Source: Paraburkholderia guartelaensis | GTDB taxonomy: Bacteria; Pseudomonadota; Gammaproteobacteria; Burkholderiales; Burkholderiaceae | Length of the DNA: 64,000 bases | NCBI RefSeq assembly: GCF_004353905.1 | Contig: NZ_SMOD01000010.1 | Location: forward strand, 124,001 to 188,000 | Direction: 5' to 3' | In this document: piece after piece, positions 8,652 to 16,775 of the stretch | Numbering within the stretch: the stretch's first letter is position 1 | Layout of the letters: each line of letters opens with the position of its first letter | Program-made: the position numbers and the translations under genes | Notes under the pieces: generated by a model | What the model saw: the letters and a program-made list of their open reading frames with translations, nothing else | Databases searched by the model: none | Told to the model about the DNA's origin: nothing

Positions 8652-10295
8652 CTATTTTGTATGGTGCTTCTGCGTATGGGTTTCGGCCTTCGGGCGGCTC
8701 GCCGTAACCTTCGACGCCTTGCTGGGCGCAGCGCTGACCGTCTTGGCCTTGACAGGTTCGGAAACCTTGACGACCTCGGTGCGCGCGCGACCGTGCTTCT
8801 TATCGTATCGCGACTTCGACCCGGTGTCTGCAACGCGGGTGCCAATTCGCTGCACGCCACCACCAGAAACGTTCGTTGCCAGACGTTCCGGGCCCGGTTC
8901 GCTCGGCATTGCCTTGTTGACCGGCACGTGCAAAACCAGCACCTGGCCCGGCGCGACGTAGTCGCGGCGGGTCTTGTTCCACGCCTTCAACTGGCCGAGC
9001 GACACGCCATAGCGGCTCGCCACGGCTTCCATCGACTGCTTGCGGCGCACGCGGATCAGCATCTTGCGCGTGTCGGGCACGTCGGGCTCCATGGCCAGCA
9101 CGGCGCTTTCCGCGACGTCGGCGCTGATGTCCTCGTCGTCGCCGTCGTCGGTGCGCGGCACCACGAGCGTCGAGCCCGCTTTCAGGCGCATGCCCGCCGG
9201 AATCTTGTTCACCGACATCAGCGTGTCGGCGTCCACGCCGATCTTCTGCGCAATCGCCGCCGGCGTGGCGCGCGAGTCGGTCGTGTAGACGGTCCAGGAC
9301 GAAAGCTGGCCGGAATAGGCCTTCAGGTTGCGCTCGAACGCGCTCGCGTTGTCGAACGGCAGCAGGATCTGCGGGTCGGTCGCGCCGAGGATCACGGGCT
9401 TCTTGAACGACGGGTTGAGCGAGCGGAACTCGTCGGTCGTCATGTTCGCGAGCTTGGCGGCGACGTCCACGTCGATGTCGTGCGAGGTCGTGACCGTGAC
9501 GAAATACGGGTGGTTCGGAATCGACGGTAGCGTGAGCCCGTACTGCTGCGGGTTCATCACGATGTTCTTGACCGCTTGCAGCTTCGGCACGTAGTTACGT
9601 GTTTCGCTCGGCATGCGCAGGCTCTGGTAGTCGGTCGGCAGGCCCGCCGCCTCGTTGCGCGCGATGGCGCGCTGTACGTTGCCCTCGCCCCAGTTGTACG
9701 CGGCCAGCGCGAGATACCAGTCGCCGAACATGTCGTGCAGGCGCGAAAGATAGTCGAGCGCGGCGCTGGTCGAGGCCAGCACGTCGCGGCGCTCGTCCTG
9801 CCACATGTTCTGCTTGAGGTTATAGGTGCGGCCCGTGCCCGGCACGAACTGCCACATGCCGGCGGCCTTCGCGACCGACAGCGCCTGCGGGTTGTAGGCG
9901 GACTCGATGAACGGGAGCAGCGCGAGCTCGGTCGGCATATGGCGCGCCTCGAGCTCTTCGACGATGTGATAGAGGTACTTCTGCGAACGCTCGGTCATGC
10001 GCGCGACGTAGTCCGGCCGCTGGGCGTACCAGTTGGCGTTCATGTCGACGAGGTCGCTTTGCAGGTCGGGCATCTGGAAGCCGCGGCGAATGCGCGCCCA
10101 GAGGTCGGCGTCGGGGCTCGTGAGTTGATCGACGGAGCCTTGATCGACGTTAATGGTTTCCTTCGCAGCGGAGGTCTTACGAATGAGGTCGGCGTTGGCC
10201 TGGGCGTTGGCTGGTGCTTGAGAACTCGCAGACGGTCCCCCGCTCGCACAGGCGGCAAGCATGAGGACCAGCAGCGCACTGATTATGAATCGCAT
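8652..10295 (-). CDS. mltD: Membrane-bound lytic murein transglycosylase D with LysM domains
   Basis: A periplasmic lipoprotein that cleaves the glycan strands of peptidoglycan without hydrolysis, leaving 1,6-anhydro ends. The 547-residue product has a lipoprotein signal with lipobox LAAC (Cys16). The SLT domain (about residues 100-240) includes ALLPFIESAYNP (catalytic Glu in IES), GMWQFVPGTGRTY and ALAAYNWGEGNV. Two LysM-like peptidoglycan-binding modules follow (about 330-375 and 415-460), and the tail is Lys/Ala-rich. Its anhydro-muropeptide products feed the recycling pathway that includes NagZ, encoded 23 kb away. Confidence 0.93.
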   Translation of the reverse strand: MRFIISALLVLMLAACASGGPSASSQAPANAQANADLIRKTSAAKETINVDQGSVDQLTSPDADLWARIRRGFQMPDLQSDLVDMNANWYAQRPDYVARMTERSQKYLYHIVEELEARHMPTELALLPFIESAYNPQALSVAKAAGMWQFVPGTGRTYNLKQNMWQDERRDVLASTSAALDYLSRLHDMFGDWYLALAAYNWGEGNVQRAIARNEAAGLPTDYQSLRMPSETRNYVPKLQAVKNIVMNPQQYGLTLPSIPNHPYFVTVTTSHDIDVDVAAKLANMTTDEFRSLNPSFKKPVILGATDPQILLPFDNASAFERNLKAYSGQLSSWTVYTTDSRATPAAIAQKIGVDADTLMSVNKIPAGMRLKAGSTLVVPRTDDGDDEDISADVAESAVLAMEPDVPDTRKMLIRVRRKQSMEAVASRYGVSLGQLKAWNKTRRDYVAPGQVLVLHVPVNKAMPSEPGPERLATNVSGGGVQRIGTRVADTGSKSRYDKKHGRARTEVVKVSEPVKAKTVSAAPSKASKVTASRPKAETHTQKHHTK

Positions 10296-10331
10296 GAAAA
10301 TCTACATCCGCATGGCTGGAATTTGCAGCCG

Positions 10332-10360
10332 ATAGTACGGAACGTGCCCGTTTCCGTCAA
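10332..10360 (-). promoter_or_regulatory. Probable sigma70 promoter of mltD
   Basis: On the minus strand TTGACG (10360-10355), a 17-bp spacer and TACTAT (10337-10332) match the consensus at 5 of 6 positions in each box. The expected start near 10325 gives a leader of about 30 nt before the mltD ATG at 10295. Confidence 0.7.
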
Positions 10361-10449
10361 TCGGAATTATTCGAAAAAAAGCCATGAAATCCGCAGCTTG
10401 GGCGTGATTCCATACGATTGGGTTGAGCATGCCCCCTGACTTTGCTGGG

Positions 10450-11286
10450 TCAGCGGAACCGATTCTTCCATTCACGCATCATTGCGAAAGCCGCCAGCCG
10501 GTCCGGCACCGATTCGTGCAGCGCCTCGGTGAGCGCGGCTTGCACCGCCGCGTCACCCGCGCGCAGGAAAGGATTGACGGCGCGCTCGTGCGCGATCGTC
10601 GTGGGCAGTGTCGGTACGCCGCGCTCGCGCAGCGCCGCCGCCTCGCGGCTCCAGTCGCGCAGATCGGCGTTCTCCGGATCGCAGGCGAGCGCGAAGCGAA
10701 TGTTCGACAACGTGTATTCGTGTGCGCAATGCACATGGGTATTGCCGGGCAGCGCCGCGAGCGCGTCGAGCGAGTCGAGCATCTGCGCGGGCGTACCCTC
10801 GAAGAGGCGGCCGCAGCCGCAGGCAAACAGCGTGTCGCCGCAGAACACGTGGGGCGTACCGGCCGCATCCGCCGCCTGGAAATACGCAATGTGGCCACGC
10901 GTGTGGCCTGGCACATCGATCACCGTCAAGTCGAGCGCGGGCGCATCAAGATGGACGGCGTCTCCACCCTTCACGCGCGTGACGAACGCATCGAGCGGGC
11001 CAAGCGCCTCGCCGGCCGGGCCATATACAGGCACGCGGGCGTCGGCGAGCAGGTCCGCCACACCGCCGACGTGGTCGTTGTGGTGATGGGTGAGTAAAAT
11101 AGCGACGAGCCGCCAGCCGCGCTTCGCGAGGTACGCGCGAACCGGAGCGGCGTCGCCCGGATCGACGGCAACGGCATTCCGGCCGTCCGAAACGACCCAG
11201 ATGTAATTGTCTTCAAAAGCCGGAACCGGTACGTACTCGTAGGCGCACGCATCGCTCGAACGCGCGTACTCAAGCGGACTCTTCAT
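10450..11286 (-). CDS. gloB: Hydroxyacylglutathione hydrolase (glyoxalase II)
   Basis: GloB hydrolyses S-lactoylglutathione to lactate and glutathione, the second step of methylglyoxal detoxification. The metallo-beta-lactamase metal motif THHHNDHVGG is at residues 66-75, and the second metal region includes VPGHTRGHIAYF. YEYVPVPAFEDNYIWVV matches the family N terminus but is preceded here by about 16 extra residues; no internal start codon would give the short form. It is divergent from a methyltransferase gene with only 20 bp between start codons. Confidence 0.93.
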   Translation of the reverse strand: MKSPLEYARSSDACAYEYVPVPAFEDNYIWVVSDGRNAVAVDPGDAAPVRAYLAKRGWRLVAILLTHHHNDHVGGVADLLADARVPVYGPAGEALGPLDAFVTRVKGGDAVHLDAPALDLTVIDVPGHTRGHIAYFQAADAAGTPHVFCGDTLFACGCGRLFEGTPAQMLDSLDALAALPGNTHVHCAHEYTLSNIRFALACDPENADLRDWSREAAALRERGVPTLPTTIAHERAVNPFLRAGDAAVQAALTEALHESVPDRLAAFAMMREWKNRFR

Positions 11287-11306
11287 GGGGCGACGTATTC
11301 TTCGAC

Positions 11307-12200
11307 ATGTCTGACCGATTGATTATAGACTGGCCCGCCTGGACCGCCTCGCCCGCTGGCAGGTATGTGCTCGGCTGGGAGCAGGAGCAGCTCGACCGCG
11401 TGGTATCGAACATATTCGGCTACCATGCGCTGCAGCTCGGCCTGCCGCAGCTCGACGCCCTGCGCGAGAACCGTATGTCGTGCCGCGGCCTCGTGCTCGA
11501 CGCCGCCAGCGCCGCAAGCGCCCCCTACTCCGTACCCGGCGCACCGGCCCACGCGCACCCGAACGGCGGGCAAACCTTGCCCGGCGCGGACGGCGCAAGG
11601 CAAGACCGCCCCCAGGCTGCGGACGGCGGTTCGTCGCTTCACGCGCCCGCGGGCCGCAGCACCGTCTGGTGCGACTATCTCGATTTGCCGTTCGAGGCGC
11701 AGAGCGTCGATCTCATCGTGATGCCGCACACGCTCGAATTCACGAGCGACCCGCACCGTCTGCTGCGCGAAGCCGAACGTGTGCTGATGCCCGAAGGGCA
11801 ACTGCTGATCGTCGGGTTCAACTCGCTTTCGCTGTGGGGTGCGCGCCAGTCGGTCGGCAAGCTGACCGGCCATCCGTTCCTGCCCGCGCGCCAGGACCTG
11901 ATCGCCTTCACGCGCCTGAAAGACTGGATCAAGCTGCTTGGCTTCGAGCTTGAACGCGGGCGCTTCGGCTGCTATCGTCCGCCGCTCGCAACCGACCAGT
12001 GGCTCGGCCGCTACGGCTTCATGGAAGCCGCGGGCGACCGCTGGTGGCCGATTTTCGGCGCTATCTATATGGTGACGGCGATCAAGCGCGTGCGTGGCAT
12101 GCGCCTCGTCGGCCCACTGAAGGTCAAGAAGCCGGTGCTGGCCGCGAGCCTGAAGCCCGCGGCAACCACCCCTTCCCCAACACGCAACAAGGACTCATGA
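11307..12200 (+). CDS. Class I SAM-dependent methyltransferase (methyltransferase type 11 like)
   Basis: A 297-residue protein with the second half of a class I methyltransferase fold: [22 protein letters not shown], then [21 protein letters not shown] and a [15 protein letters not shown] stretch. The glycine-rich SAM motif I is not obvious. In its place there is a ~45-residue Ala/Pro/Gly-rich insertion around residues 68-112, so the cofactor site may be atypical or degenerate. The substrate is unknown. The stop overlaps the rnhA start (ATGA), so the two are translationally coupled, a linkage seen in related beta-proteobacteria. Confidence 0.75.
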   Translation: MSDRLIIDWPAWTASPAGRYVLGWEQEQLDRVVSNIFGYHALQLGLPQLDALRENRMSCRGLVLDAASAASAPYSVPGAPAHAHPNGGQTLPGADGARQDRPQAADGGSSLHAPAGRSTVWCDYLDLPFEAQSVDLIVMPHTLEFTSDPHRLLREAERVLMPEGQLLIVGFNSLSLWGARQSVGKLTGHPFLPARQDLIAFTRLKDWIKLLGFELERGRFGCYRPPLATDQWLGRYGFMEAAGDRWWPIFGAIYMVTAIKRVRGMRLVGPLKVKKPVLAASLKPAATTPSPTRNKDS

Positions 12201-12646
12201 GCACACCCGACTTCGTCGAAATCTTCACGGACGGCGCCTGCAAGGGCAACCCGGGCCCCGGTGGCTGGGGCGCGCTGCTGCGCTTCGGGACGCAGGAAAA
12301 GGAACTGTTCGGCGGTGAGGCCGGCACCACCAACAACCGCATGGAACTGATGGGCGTGATCGCCGCGCTCGAGGCACTCAAGCGCCCGTGCAAGGTCATC
12401 GTGCACACCGACTCGCAGTACGTGCAAAAAGGCATCAGCGAGTGGATTCACGGCTGGAAGAAGAAGAACTGGATGACGGCCGCCAAAACGCCGGTCAAGA
12501 ACGACGATCTCTGGAAGCGTCTGGACTCGCTCGTCGCCCAGCACGAGATCGAGTGGCGCTGGGTGAAGGGTCACGCCGGCCACCCCGAGAACGAGCGCGC
12601 CGACGCGCTCGCGAACCGCGGCGTCGCCACGCTCGCCGAACTCTGA
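12197..12646 (+). CDS. rnhA: Ribonuclease HI
   Basis: RNase HI degrades RNA in RNA-DNA hybrids, clearing R-loops and lagging-strand primers. The 149-residue product is of standard length. The four metal-binding acidic residues are Asp12 ([15 protein letters not shown]), Glu50 (RMELMG), Asp72 (HTDSQYV) and Asp136 (ENERADALA), with the active-site His in KGHAGHPEN. The ATG at 12197 overlaps the upstream methyltransferase stop; the longer upstream frame is not the gene. dnaQ follows after 58 bp, an rnhA-dnaQ pairing also known from E. coli, where the two are divergent. Confidence 0.97.
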   Translation: MSTPDFVEIFTDGACKGNPGPGGWGALLRFGTQEKELFGGEAGTTNNRMELMGVIAALEALKRPCKVIVHTDSQYVQKGISEWIHGWKKKNWMTAAKTPVKNDDLWKRLDSLVAQHEIEWRWVKGHAGHPENERADALANRGVATLAEL

Positions 12647-12704
12647 GACCGCGTCTTTCCAGGACCGCTTCGCGGCTGCCCCACGCTTTCACGCTTTACA
12701 AGAC

Positions 12705-13451
12705 ATGCGCCAGATCATTCTCGATACCGAAACCACCGGCCTGAACGCCCGCACGGGCGACCGCATCATCGAAATCGGCTGCGTCGAGCTGGTGAACCGC
12801 CGGCTCACGGGCAACAACCTGCACTTCTACGTGAACCCGGAGCGTGACAGCGATCCGGGAGCACTCGCCGTGCACGGCCTCACGACCGAGTTCCTCTCCG
12901 ACAAGCCGAAGTTCGCCGAAGTCGCGGACGAGATCCTCGACTTCATTCGCGACGCGGACATCATCATTCACAACGCGCCGTTCGACATCGGCTTTCTCGA
13001 CGCCGAACTTGGCCTGCTCGGCAAGCCGGGGTTCAAGGAGCACTGCGGCGAGGTGATCGACACGCTCGTGCAGGCCAAGCAGATTTTCCCGGGCAAGCGC
13101 AATTCGCTCGACGCCCTGTGCGATCGTTTCGGCATCAGCAACGCACACCGCACGCTGCACGGCGCGCTGCTCGACTCGGAGCTGCTCGCGGAGGTGTACC
13201 TGGCGATGACGCGCGGCCAGGAAAGCCTCGTCATCGACATGCTCGGCGAGCACGCCGCTCCCGGCGCGGCCGCCGCGCCGCGCGCGCAGTTCGAGTCGAT
13301 CGATCTGCCGGTCATCATGGCGAGCGACGAAGAAGTCGCCGAACACAACGCCGTGCTCGACGGACTCGACAAGGCGATCAAGGGGACGTCGGTTTGGCGC
13401 ACCGAGCCGGCTGCCGCCGAAGCCAATGCGGCCGATGCGCAAAATGCTTAA
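12705..13451 (+). CDS. dnaQ: DNA polymerase III epsilon subunit (3'-5' proofreading exonuclease)
   Basis: DnaQ is the proofreading exonuclease of the replicative polymerase core. ExoI (ILDTETTGLN, Asp7 and Glu9), ExoII (HNAPFDIGFLD) and the ExoIII-epsilon region (HGALLDSELLAEVYLAM) are all present. The 248-residue length is typical, and the C-terminal third would hold the polymerase-binding peptide. It is collinear with rnhA. The putative promoter of tRNA-Val begins only 9 bp after its stop codon. Confidence 0.96.
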   Translation: MRQIILDTETTGLNARTGDRIIEIGCVELVNRRLTGNNLHFYVNPERDSDPGALAVHGLTTEFLSDKPKFAEVADEILDFIRDADIIIHNAPFDIGFLDAELGLLGKPGFKEHCGEVIDTLVQAKQIFPGKRNSLDALCDRFGISNAHRTLHGALLDSELLAEVYLAMTRGQESLVIDMLGEHAAPGAAAAPRAQFESIDLPVIMASDEEVAEHNAVLDGLDKAIKGTSVWRTEPAAAEANAADAQNA

Positions 13452-13459
13452 GAAAGGGC

Positions 13460-13488
13460 TTTACAAGATCCGAAACGCCCGGCATAAT
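13460..13488 (+). promoter_or_regulatory. Probable sigma70 promoter of tRNA-Val
   Basis: TTTACA (13460-13465), a 17-bp spacer and CATAAT (13483-13488) lie just before the tRNA. Each box matches the consensus at 5 of 6 positions. Transcription would begin within about six bases of the mature 5' end. Confidence 0.7.
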
Positions 13489-13500
13489 CTCAATTTCTTC

Positions 13501-13575
13501 GGGTGGTTAGCTCAGCGGTAGAGCACTGCCTTCACACGGCAGGGGTCACTGGTTCGATCCCAGTACTACCCACCA
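13501..13575 (+). tRNA. tRNA-Val(CAC)
   Basis: A full cloverleaf: acceptor GGGTGGT pairs with ACTACCC (one G-U pair), D arm GCTC/GAGC, anticodon stem CTGCC/GGCAG with loop TTCACAC (anticodon CAC at 13533-13535), and T arm ACTGG-TTCGATC-CCAGT. The 3' CCA is genomically encoded. It reads GTG, a frequent valine codon in a GC-rich genome. It is followed by its own terminator. Confidence 0.96.
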
Positions 13576-13612
13576 GAATTCCTGGTGTTGGTAACGACAA
13601 ACACCGAAGAAT

Positions 13613-13650
13613 AAAAGGCCTCGTTGCGAAAGCAACGAGGCCTTTTGCTT
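13613..13650 (+). terminator. Rho-independent terminator after tRNA-Val
   Basis: A perfect stem of about 15 bp (AAAAGGCCTCGTTGC with GCAACGAGGCCTTTT) with a GAAA tetraloop and a T-rich tail. It begins 37 nt after the CCA end and would work in both directions. Confidence 0.9.
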
Positions 13651-13794
13651 TGGGCTTCGGTTTTGCGTGAAGCATCCCGTCACTTCTGGCGTTGTGCTTG
13701 GCAGCCAAAGTCGTGGCTGGCGCCGTCGCTCCACTGTAAGCAATCCGAACCAAATAACCGAAGACGATAGCTAGCGCAGGTAACCCCGAGATGC

Positions 13795-14250
13795 TCAGGT
13801 GTCGACACCGATGCCACGCGCCATGCCCGTGGCCGCGATCACCATCACGACGACCAGCAGCGTCTGCAACCTGCCGATGCGTGCGTATTTCGGCGCGCCG
13901 GTAAGATCCGGCACATCGCCGCGCCGCACGGCGAGGCGCCAGCGCAGCAGCGCCATCATGGGTGCGATTTCGAGCAGAAGGATCAGCACGAGTGCGCCCA
14001 TCTTCACAAGAAAGAGCGGTTCGTGGATGTAGTAATCAGCACCCTTCTCAAAACCGCCGAACGCCCGCATCGCGCCAGTCACGATCAGGACGACCGCGGA
14101 GCCGCCCCAGCCGTTGTCTGCGCTGAAGATCATCGGCAGGTCTTCGGTGGACGTGCAGCGGCGCAGGCCGCGCGTGCGCCGCAGGATCGAAGCGAGCGCA
14201 AAGCCGAAGGCGAGCAGATGAACCGCGGCGAGCAACCAGCGTATCAGCAT
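13795..14250 (-). CDS. DUF2214-like four-helix membrane protein
   Basis: A 151-residue protein with four hydrophobic segments (about residues 2-22, 48-68, 74-94 and 125-145). The conserved core DNGWGGSAVVLIVTGAMRAF followed by GADYYIHEPLFLVKMGALV resembles the DUF2214 family, which has no assigned biochemical role. The ATG at 14250 is chosen because GAAGGAG lies 6 nt upstream. It stands alone: the upstream gene on the same strand ends 92 bp away, and tRNA-Val lies beyond it on the other strand. Confidence 0.75.
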   Translation of the reverse strand: MLIRWLLAAVHLLAFGFALASILRRTRGLRRCTSTEDLPMIFSADNGWGGSAVVLIVTGAMRAFGGFEKGADYYIHEPLFLVKMGALVLILLLEIAPMMALLRWRLAVRRGDVPDLTGAPKYARIGRLQTLLVVVMVIAATGMARGIGVDT

Positions 14251-14341
14251 TGCGACTCCTTCGAGTGGGCGACAGGAACGGCAAGCAATGGTAAAGCGGC
14301 TCAAGCGTGGACGTGGTGCAACGCGGCCGGGCAGCGGGTCG

Positions 14342-15325
14342 TCAGGCCTGCTTCAGCGCGGTGTCGAGGGCGCGTGCAGCCGTGCGGTCGCCTTCGGAAG
14401 CAAGCCCCACTCGAAACACAGTCTGACGGTTGTGGCCCGCCGCAGCCGGCGAATCCCAGAGCAATTCAATCTTTGGGCGGCGCGCGGGCTTGCCCGCAGG
14501 CGCCGCGGTCGAGCGTGCCGATGCCGCCCGCTGCGCAGCGGCCGCGCCCGGCTCAGGCGTGACCGCAGACTGGCCGGCTACTGGCGCTGCAGTGGAATCC
14601 ACAGCATGCGCGGAATCCGAAGCGGAATCCGAAGCAGCAACCGGTTCGGCAACGCCTGCCGCTGGCGCAGGATCGTCGTTCTGCACCGGCGCCGGCAAGA
14701 GCGCGGGTGCGGACGCAACTGCCCCGCCCTGCGGCGCACCGGAGAGCCAGCGCACCGACAGCTCGCGGGCATCGTACTGGCCGACCTTGCGGCTCTCCTG
14801 CCAGACGACCGTCGTGCGCGTCGCGGCATCGATCGAAACGGCGAAACGCCCGATCGCGAAGCGCCGCGCCGCGAAGTTGCTGCGCCAGAGCGCGCGCGGC
14901 CGGCAGATCCAGACCACGGCGGCATAGAGCGCGGGCGCGGCAACGAGCCAGCCGTTGGTATCGGCCACGGCGTGGAAGGTACGCCGCCAGCCGGCGGTCC
15001 ACACGAACACGCCGATCGAGCCGATCGCGAAGAGAAAGCCGAGCAGGCCGAAAAAGCGCAGCGCCTGACGCAGCCACTGCGGCAGCGGGTGAAACGGCCG
15101 CTCGACGCGCGCCTTGGCGCCCGGCAGCACGATCAGCAGAAACAGGAAGACGAGATTCAGGCTCGCCGCCGGCGAAGACGCCATGCCTTCCAGCGCGGCG
15201 AGGAAATTCATTTGCGCCATGGAGTGCAGCCAGCGCGCGAGGATCACGAGCCCGATCGCGCGCAGCGCGAAAAGCGTCCCGGCACCGGGTACGGTGGCCG
15301 TGGGCGTCGGTCGGGTTCTGGCCAA
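14342..15325 (-). CDS. Hypothetical membrane protein with Ala/Pro-rich linker
   Basis: I do not recognise a named family. The 327-residue product has about four hydrophobic helices in its first half (roughly residues 14-34, 50-70, 90-112 and 124-142). A short soluble stretch (RFAIGRFAVSIDAATRTTVVWQ) follows, then an Ala/Pro/Ser-rich, probably disordered segment (about 210-285) and a basic C terminus. The start is a TTG at 15325 with GAGGAG eight bases upstream, which supports this unusual start. Just upstream is the four-copy palindromic repeat array. A membrane-bound accessory role is all that can be inferred. Confidence 0.65.
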   Translation of the reverse strand: MARTRPTPTATVPGAGTLFALRAIGLVILARWLHSMAQMNFLAALEGMASSPAASLNLVFLFLLIVLPGAKARVERPFHPLPQWLRQALRFFGLLGFLFAIGSIGVFVWTAGWRRTFHAVADTNGWLVAAPALYAAVVWICRPRALWRSNFAARRFAIGRFAVSIDAATRTTVVWQESRKVGQYDARELSVRWLSGAPQGGAVASAPALLPAPVQNDDPAPAAGVAEPVAASDSASDSAHAVDSTAAPVAGQSAVTPEPGAAAAQRAASARSTAAPAGKPARRPKIELLWDSPAAAGHNRQTVFRVGLASEGDRTAARALDTALKQA

Positions 15326-15337
15326 GGGTCTTCTCCT

Positions 15338-15537
15338 CTGTCGACCAGAGTTGACGCTTTAGCGTCTTACTCTGGTCCCATGCATAGCTGTCGACCGGAG
15401 TTGACGCTTTAGCGTCTTACTCCGTTCCCACGCAAAGCTGTCGACCGGAGTTGACGCTTTAGCGTCTTACTCCGTTCCCATGCAAAGCTGTCGCCCAGAG
15501 TTCGCGCTTCAGCGCGTAACTCGGGTCCCATGCAAAG
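15338..15537. repeat. Four tandem 50-bp palindromic repeats (REP/BIME-like)
   Basis: Units start at 15338, 15388, 15438 and 15488, each exactly 50 bp and each opening with CTGTCG. The core of each forms a hairpin: in unit 1 CCAGAGT pairs with ACTCTGG and GACGC with GCGTC around TTTA. Units 2 and 3 differ from each other by one base. Units 1 and 4 are more diverged, but stem changes are largely matched on both arms. The array resembles repetitive extragenic palindromes. It sits between two minus-strand genes and could shape mRNA 3' ends. Confidence 0.85.
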
Positions 15538-15626
15538 CACGCTTTCGTGGGCGCCGCGGATTTTACGGCACGGCCATTATAGGGACATTAAGCGTGCGCC
15601 TCACTCGCTCGCGCAGCGAATGTGAC

Positions 15627-15655
15627 AACGCCCCGGTGCACGGCACCGGGGCGTT
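15627..15655 (-). terminator. Inverted repeat after the glycosyltransferase gene, possible terminator
   Basis: A perfect 13-bp stem (AACGCCCCGGTGC with GCACCGGGGCGTT) with a 3-nt loop lies 56 bp past the glycosyltransferase stop. No real U-run follows on either strand, so termination efficiency is doubtful; it may instead protect a 3' end. Confidence 0.5.
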
Positions 15656-15710
15656 GGGGAACAGCGGGCAAACCGGGCGCGCCGCAGCGCGTCCGGCTTC
15701 AGTACGTAGC

Positions 15711-16775
15711 TTAGCCGGCGTTGACTTCGCGCAGCACGGTGCGATGCTTCTGGCGCAGCAGTTCTTCGTACACGGCCACGTAGTTACGTGCCATCACCTT
15801 CGACGAGAAGCGTGCTTCGAACGCGGCGCGCACCTTCTCGCGCGGCAGCGTCGACAGGCGCTTGACCGCCGCGACTGCGCTGATTTCGTCTTCCACAACG
15901 AAGCCCGACACGCCGTTCTCGATGACTTCCGGCACCGAGCCGCGCTTGAACGCGATGACCGGCGTACCGCAGGCCATGGCTTCGATCATCACGAGGCCGA
16001 AAGGCTCCGGCCAGTCGATCGGGAACACCAGGGCGTGCGCATTGCCGAGGAACTCGCGCTTTTCGTGCTCGCCGATTTCGCCGATGTACTCGACATGCGG
16101 CAACGCCATCAGCGGCTTGATGACTTCTTCGTAGTAGGCGCGGTCGGCCTTGTCGATCTTGGCGGCGACCTTGAGCTTCATGCCAGCCTGGCCGGCGATG
16201 CGGATCGCGCGGTCAAGACCCTTCTCCGGCGAAACGCGGCCGAGGAATGCGAGGTAGCCGGGTTCGACGTTCGGGATCGGCGTGAGCACGTCTTCCGGCA
16301 GGCCGTGGTACACGGTCTGCTGCCAGTTGGCTTGCTGCAGCGGAATACGCTGGTTGTCCGAGATCGACACCACGGGCACATCGCTGAACGCGGTGAACAC
16401 GGGCTGCAGTTCCGGCAGGTCCAGACGGCCGTGCATGGTCGTGACGAACGGCACCGGCTGGCGCTGGAACAGCGAGAACGGGTAGTAGTCGATGTGGAAA
16501 TGCAGGACGTCGAACTCGTCCGCGCGGCGGCGAACTTCTTCGAGCAGCAGCATGTGCGGAGCCATCACGTCGCGAATCGTGGGGTCGAGGCGCAGCGCCT
16601 GCGGCCAGAACGCTTCGAGCTTTGCCGAGGTGATCGAATCGCCGCTGGCGAACAGCGTGACATCGTGGCCCTGTTCGACCAGCGCTTCGGTCAGGTAGGA
16701 GACCACCCGTTCCGTGCCGCCGTACAGCTTGGGAGGAACCGCCTCGTGCAACGGAGCGATTTGAGCGATTCGCAT
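15711..16775 (-). CDS. Group 4 family glycosyltransferase
   Basis: A 354-residue GT-B glycosyltransferase of the group 1 / GT4 type. It has an N-terminal acceptor domain beginning MRIAQIAPLHEAVPP with GGTERVVSYL, a mid-protein GRVSPEKGLDRAIRIA nucleotide-binding segment, and the E-x7-E motif in EPFGLVMIEAMACGTPVI. Donor and acceptor cannot be read from sequence; uses in exopolysaccharide, glycolipid or compatible-solute synthesis are all possible. The ATG at 16775 is preferred over one 54 bp upstream because AAGGAG lies 9 nt before it. The nearby trehalose genes are suggestive but on a separate transcript. Confidence 0.88.
   Translation of the reverse strand: MRIAQIAPLHEAVPPKLYGGTERVVSYLTEALVEQGHDVTLFASGDSITSAKLEAFWPQALRLDPTIRDVMAPHMLLLEEVRRRADEFDVLHFHIDYYPFSLFQRQPVPFVTTMHGRLDLPELQPVFTAFSDVPVVSISDNQRIPLQQANWQQTVYHGLPEDVLTPIPNVEPGYLAFLGRVSPEKGLDRAIRIAGQAGMKLKVAAKIDKADRAYYEEVIKPLMALPHVEYIGEIGEHEKREFLGNAHALVFPIDWPEPFGLVMIEAMACGTPVIAFKRGSVPEVIENGVSGFVVEDEISAVAAVKRLSTLPREKVRAAFEARFSSKVMARNYVAVYEELLRQKHRTVLREVNAG

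Larger units (their letters stand above)
15326..15710. other. 385-bp intergenic region with a repeat array and an inverted repeat
   Basis: Between two minus-strand genes, this stretch holds the four 50-bp repeats (15338-15537), about 90 bp without clear signal, and a 13-bp inverted repeat at 15627-15655 past the glycosyltransferase stop. No gene is seen. Confidence 0.7.

Noticed and set aside
11322-11327. A perfect TATAAT on the minus strand that could drive gloB
   Set aside because: The expected -35 region is a poor match, and the box lies within the first codons of the divergent methyltransferase; too weak to annotate.
13532-13753. A small minus-strand frame overlapping tRNA-Val and its terminator
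   Set aside because: The overlap with a confident tRNA and a terminator makes a protein gene very unlikely.
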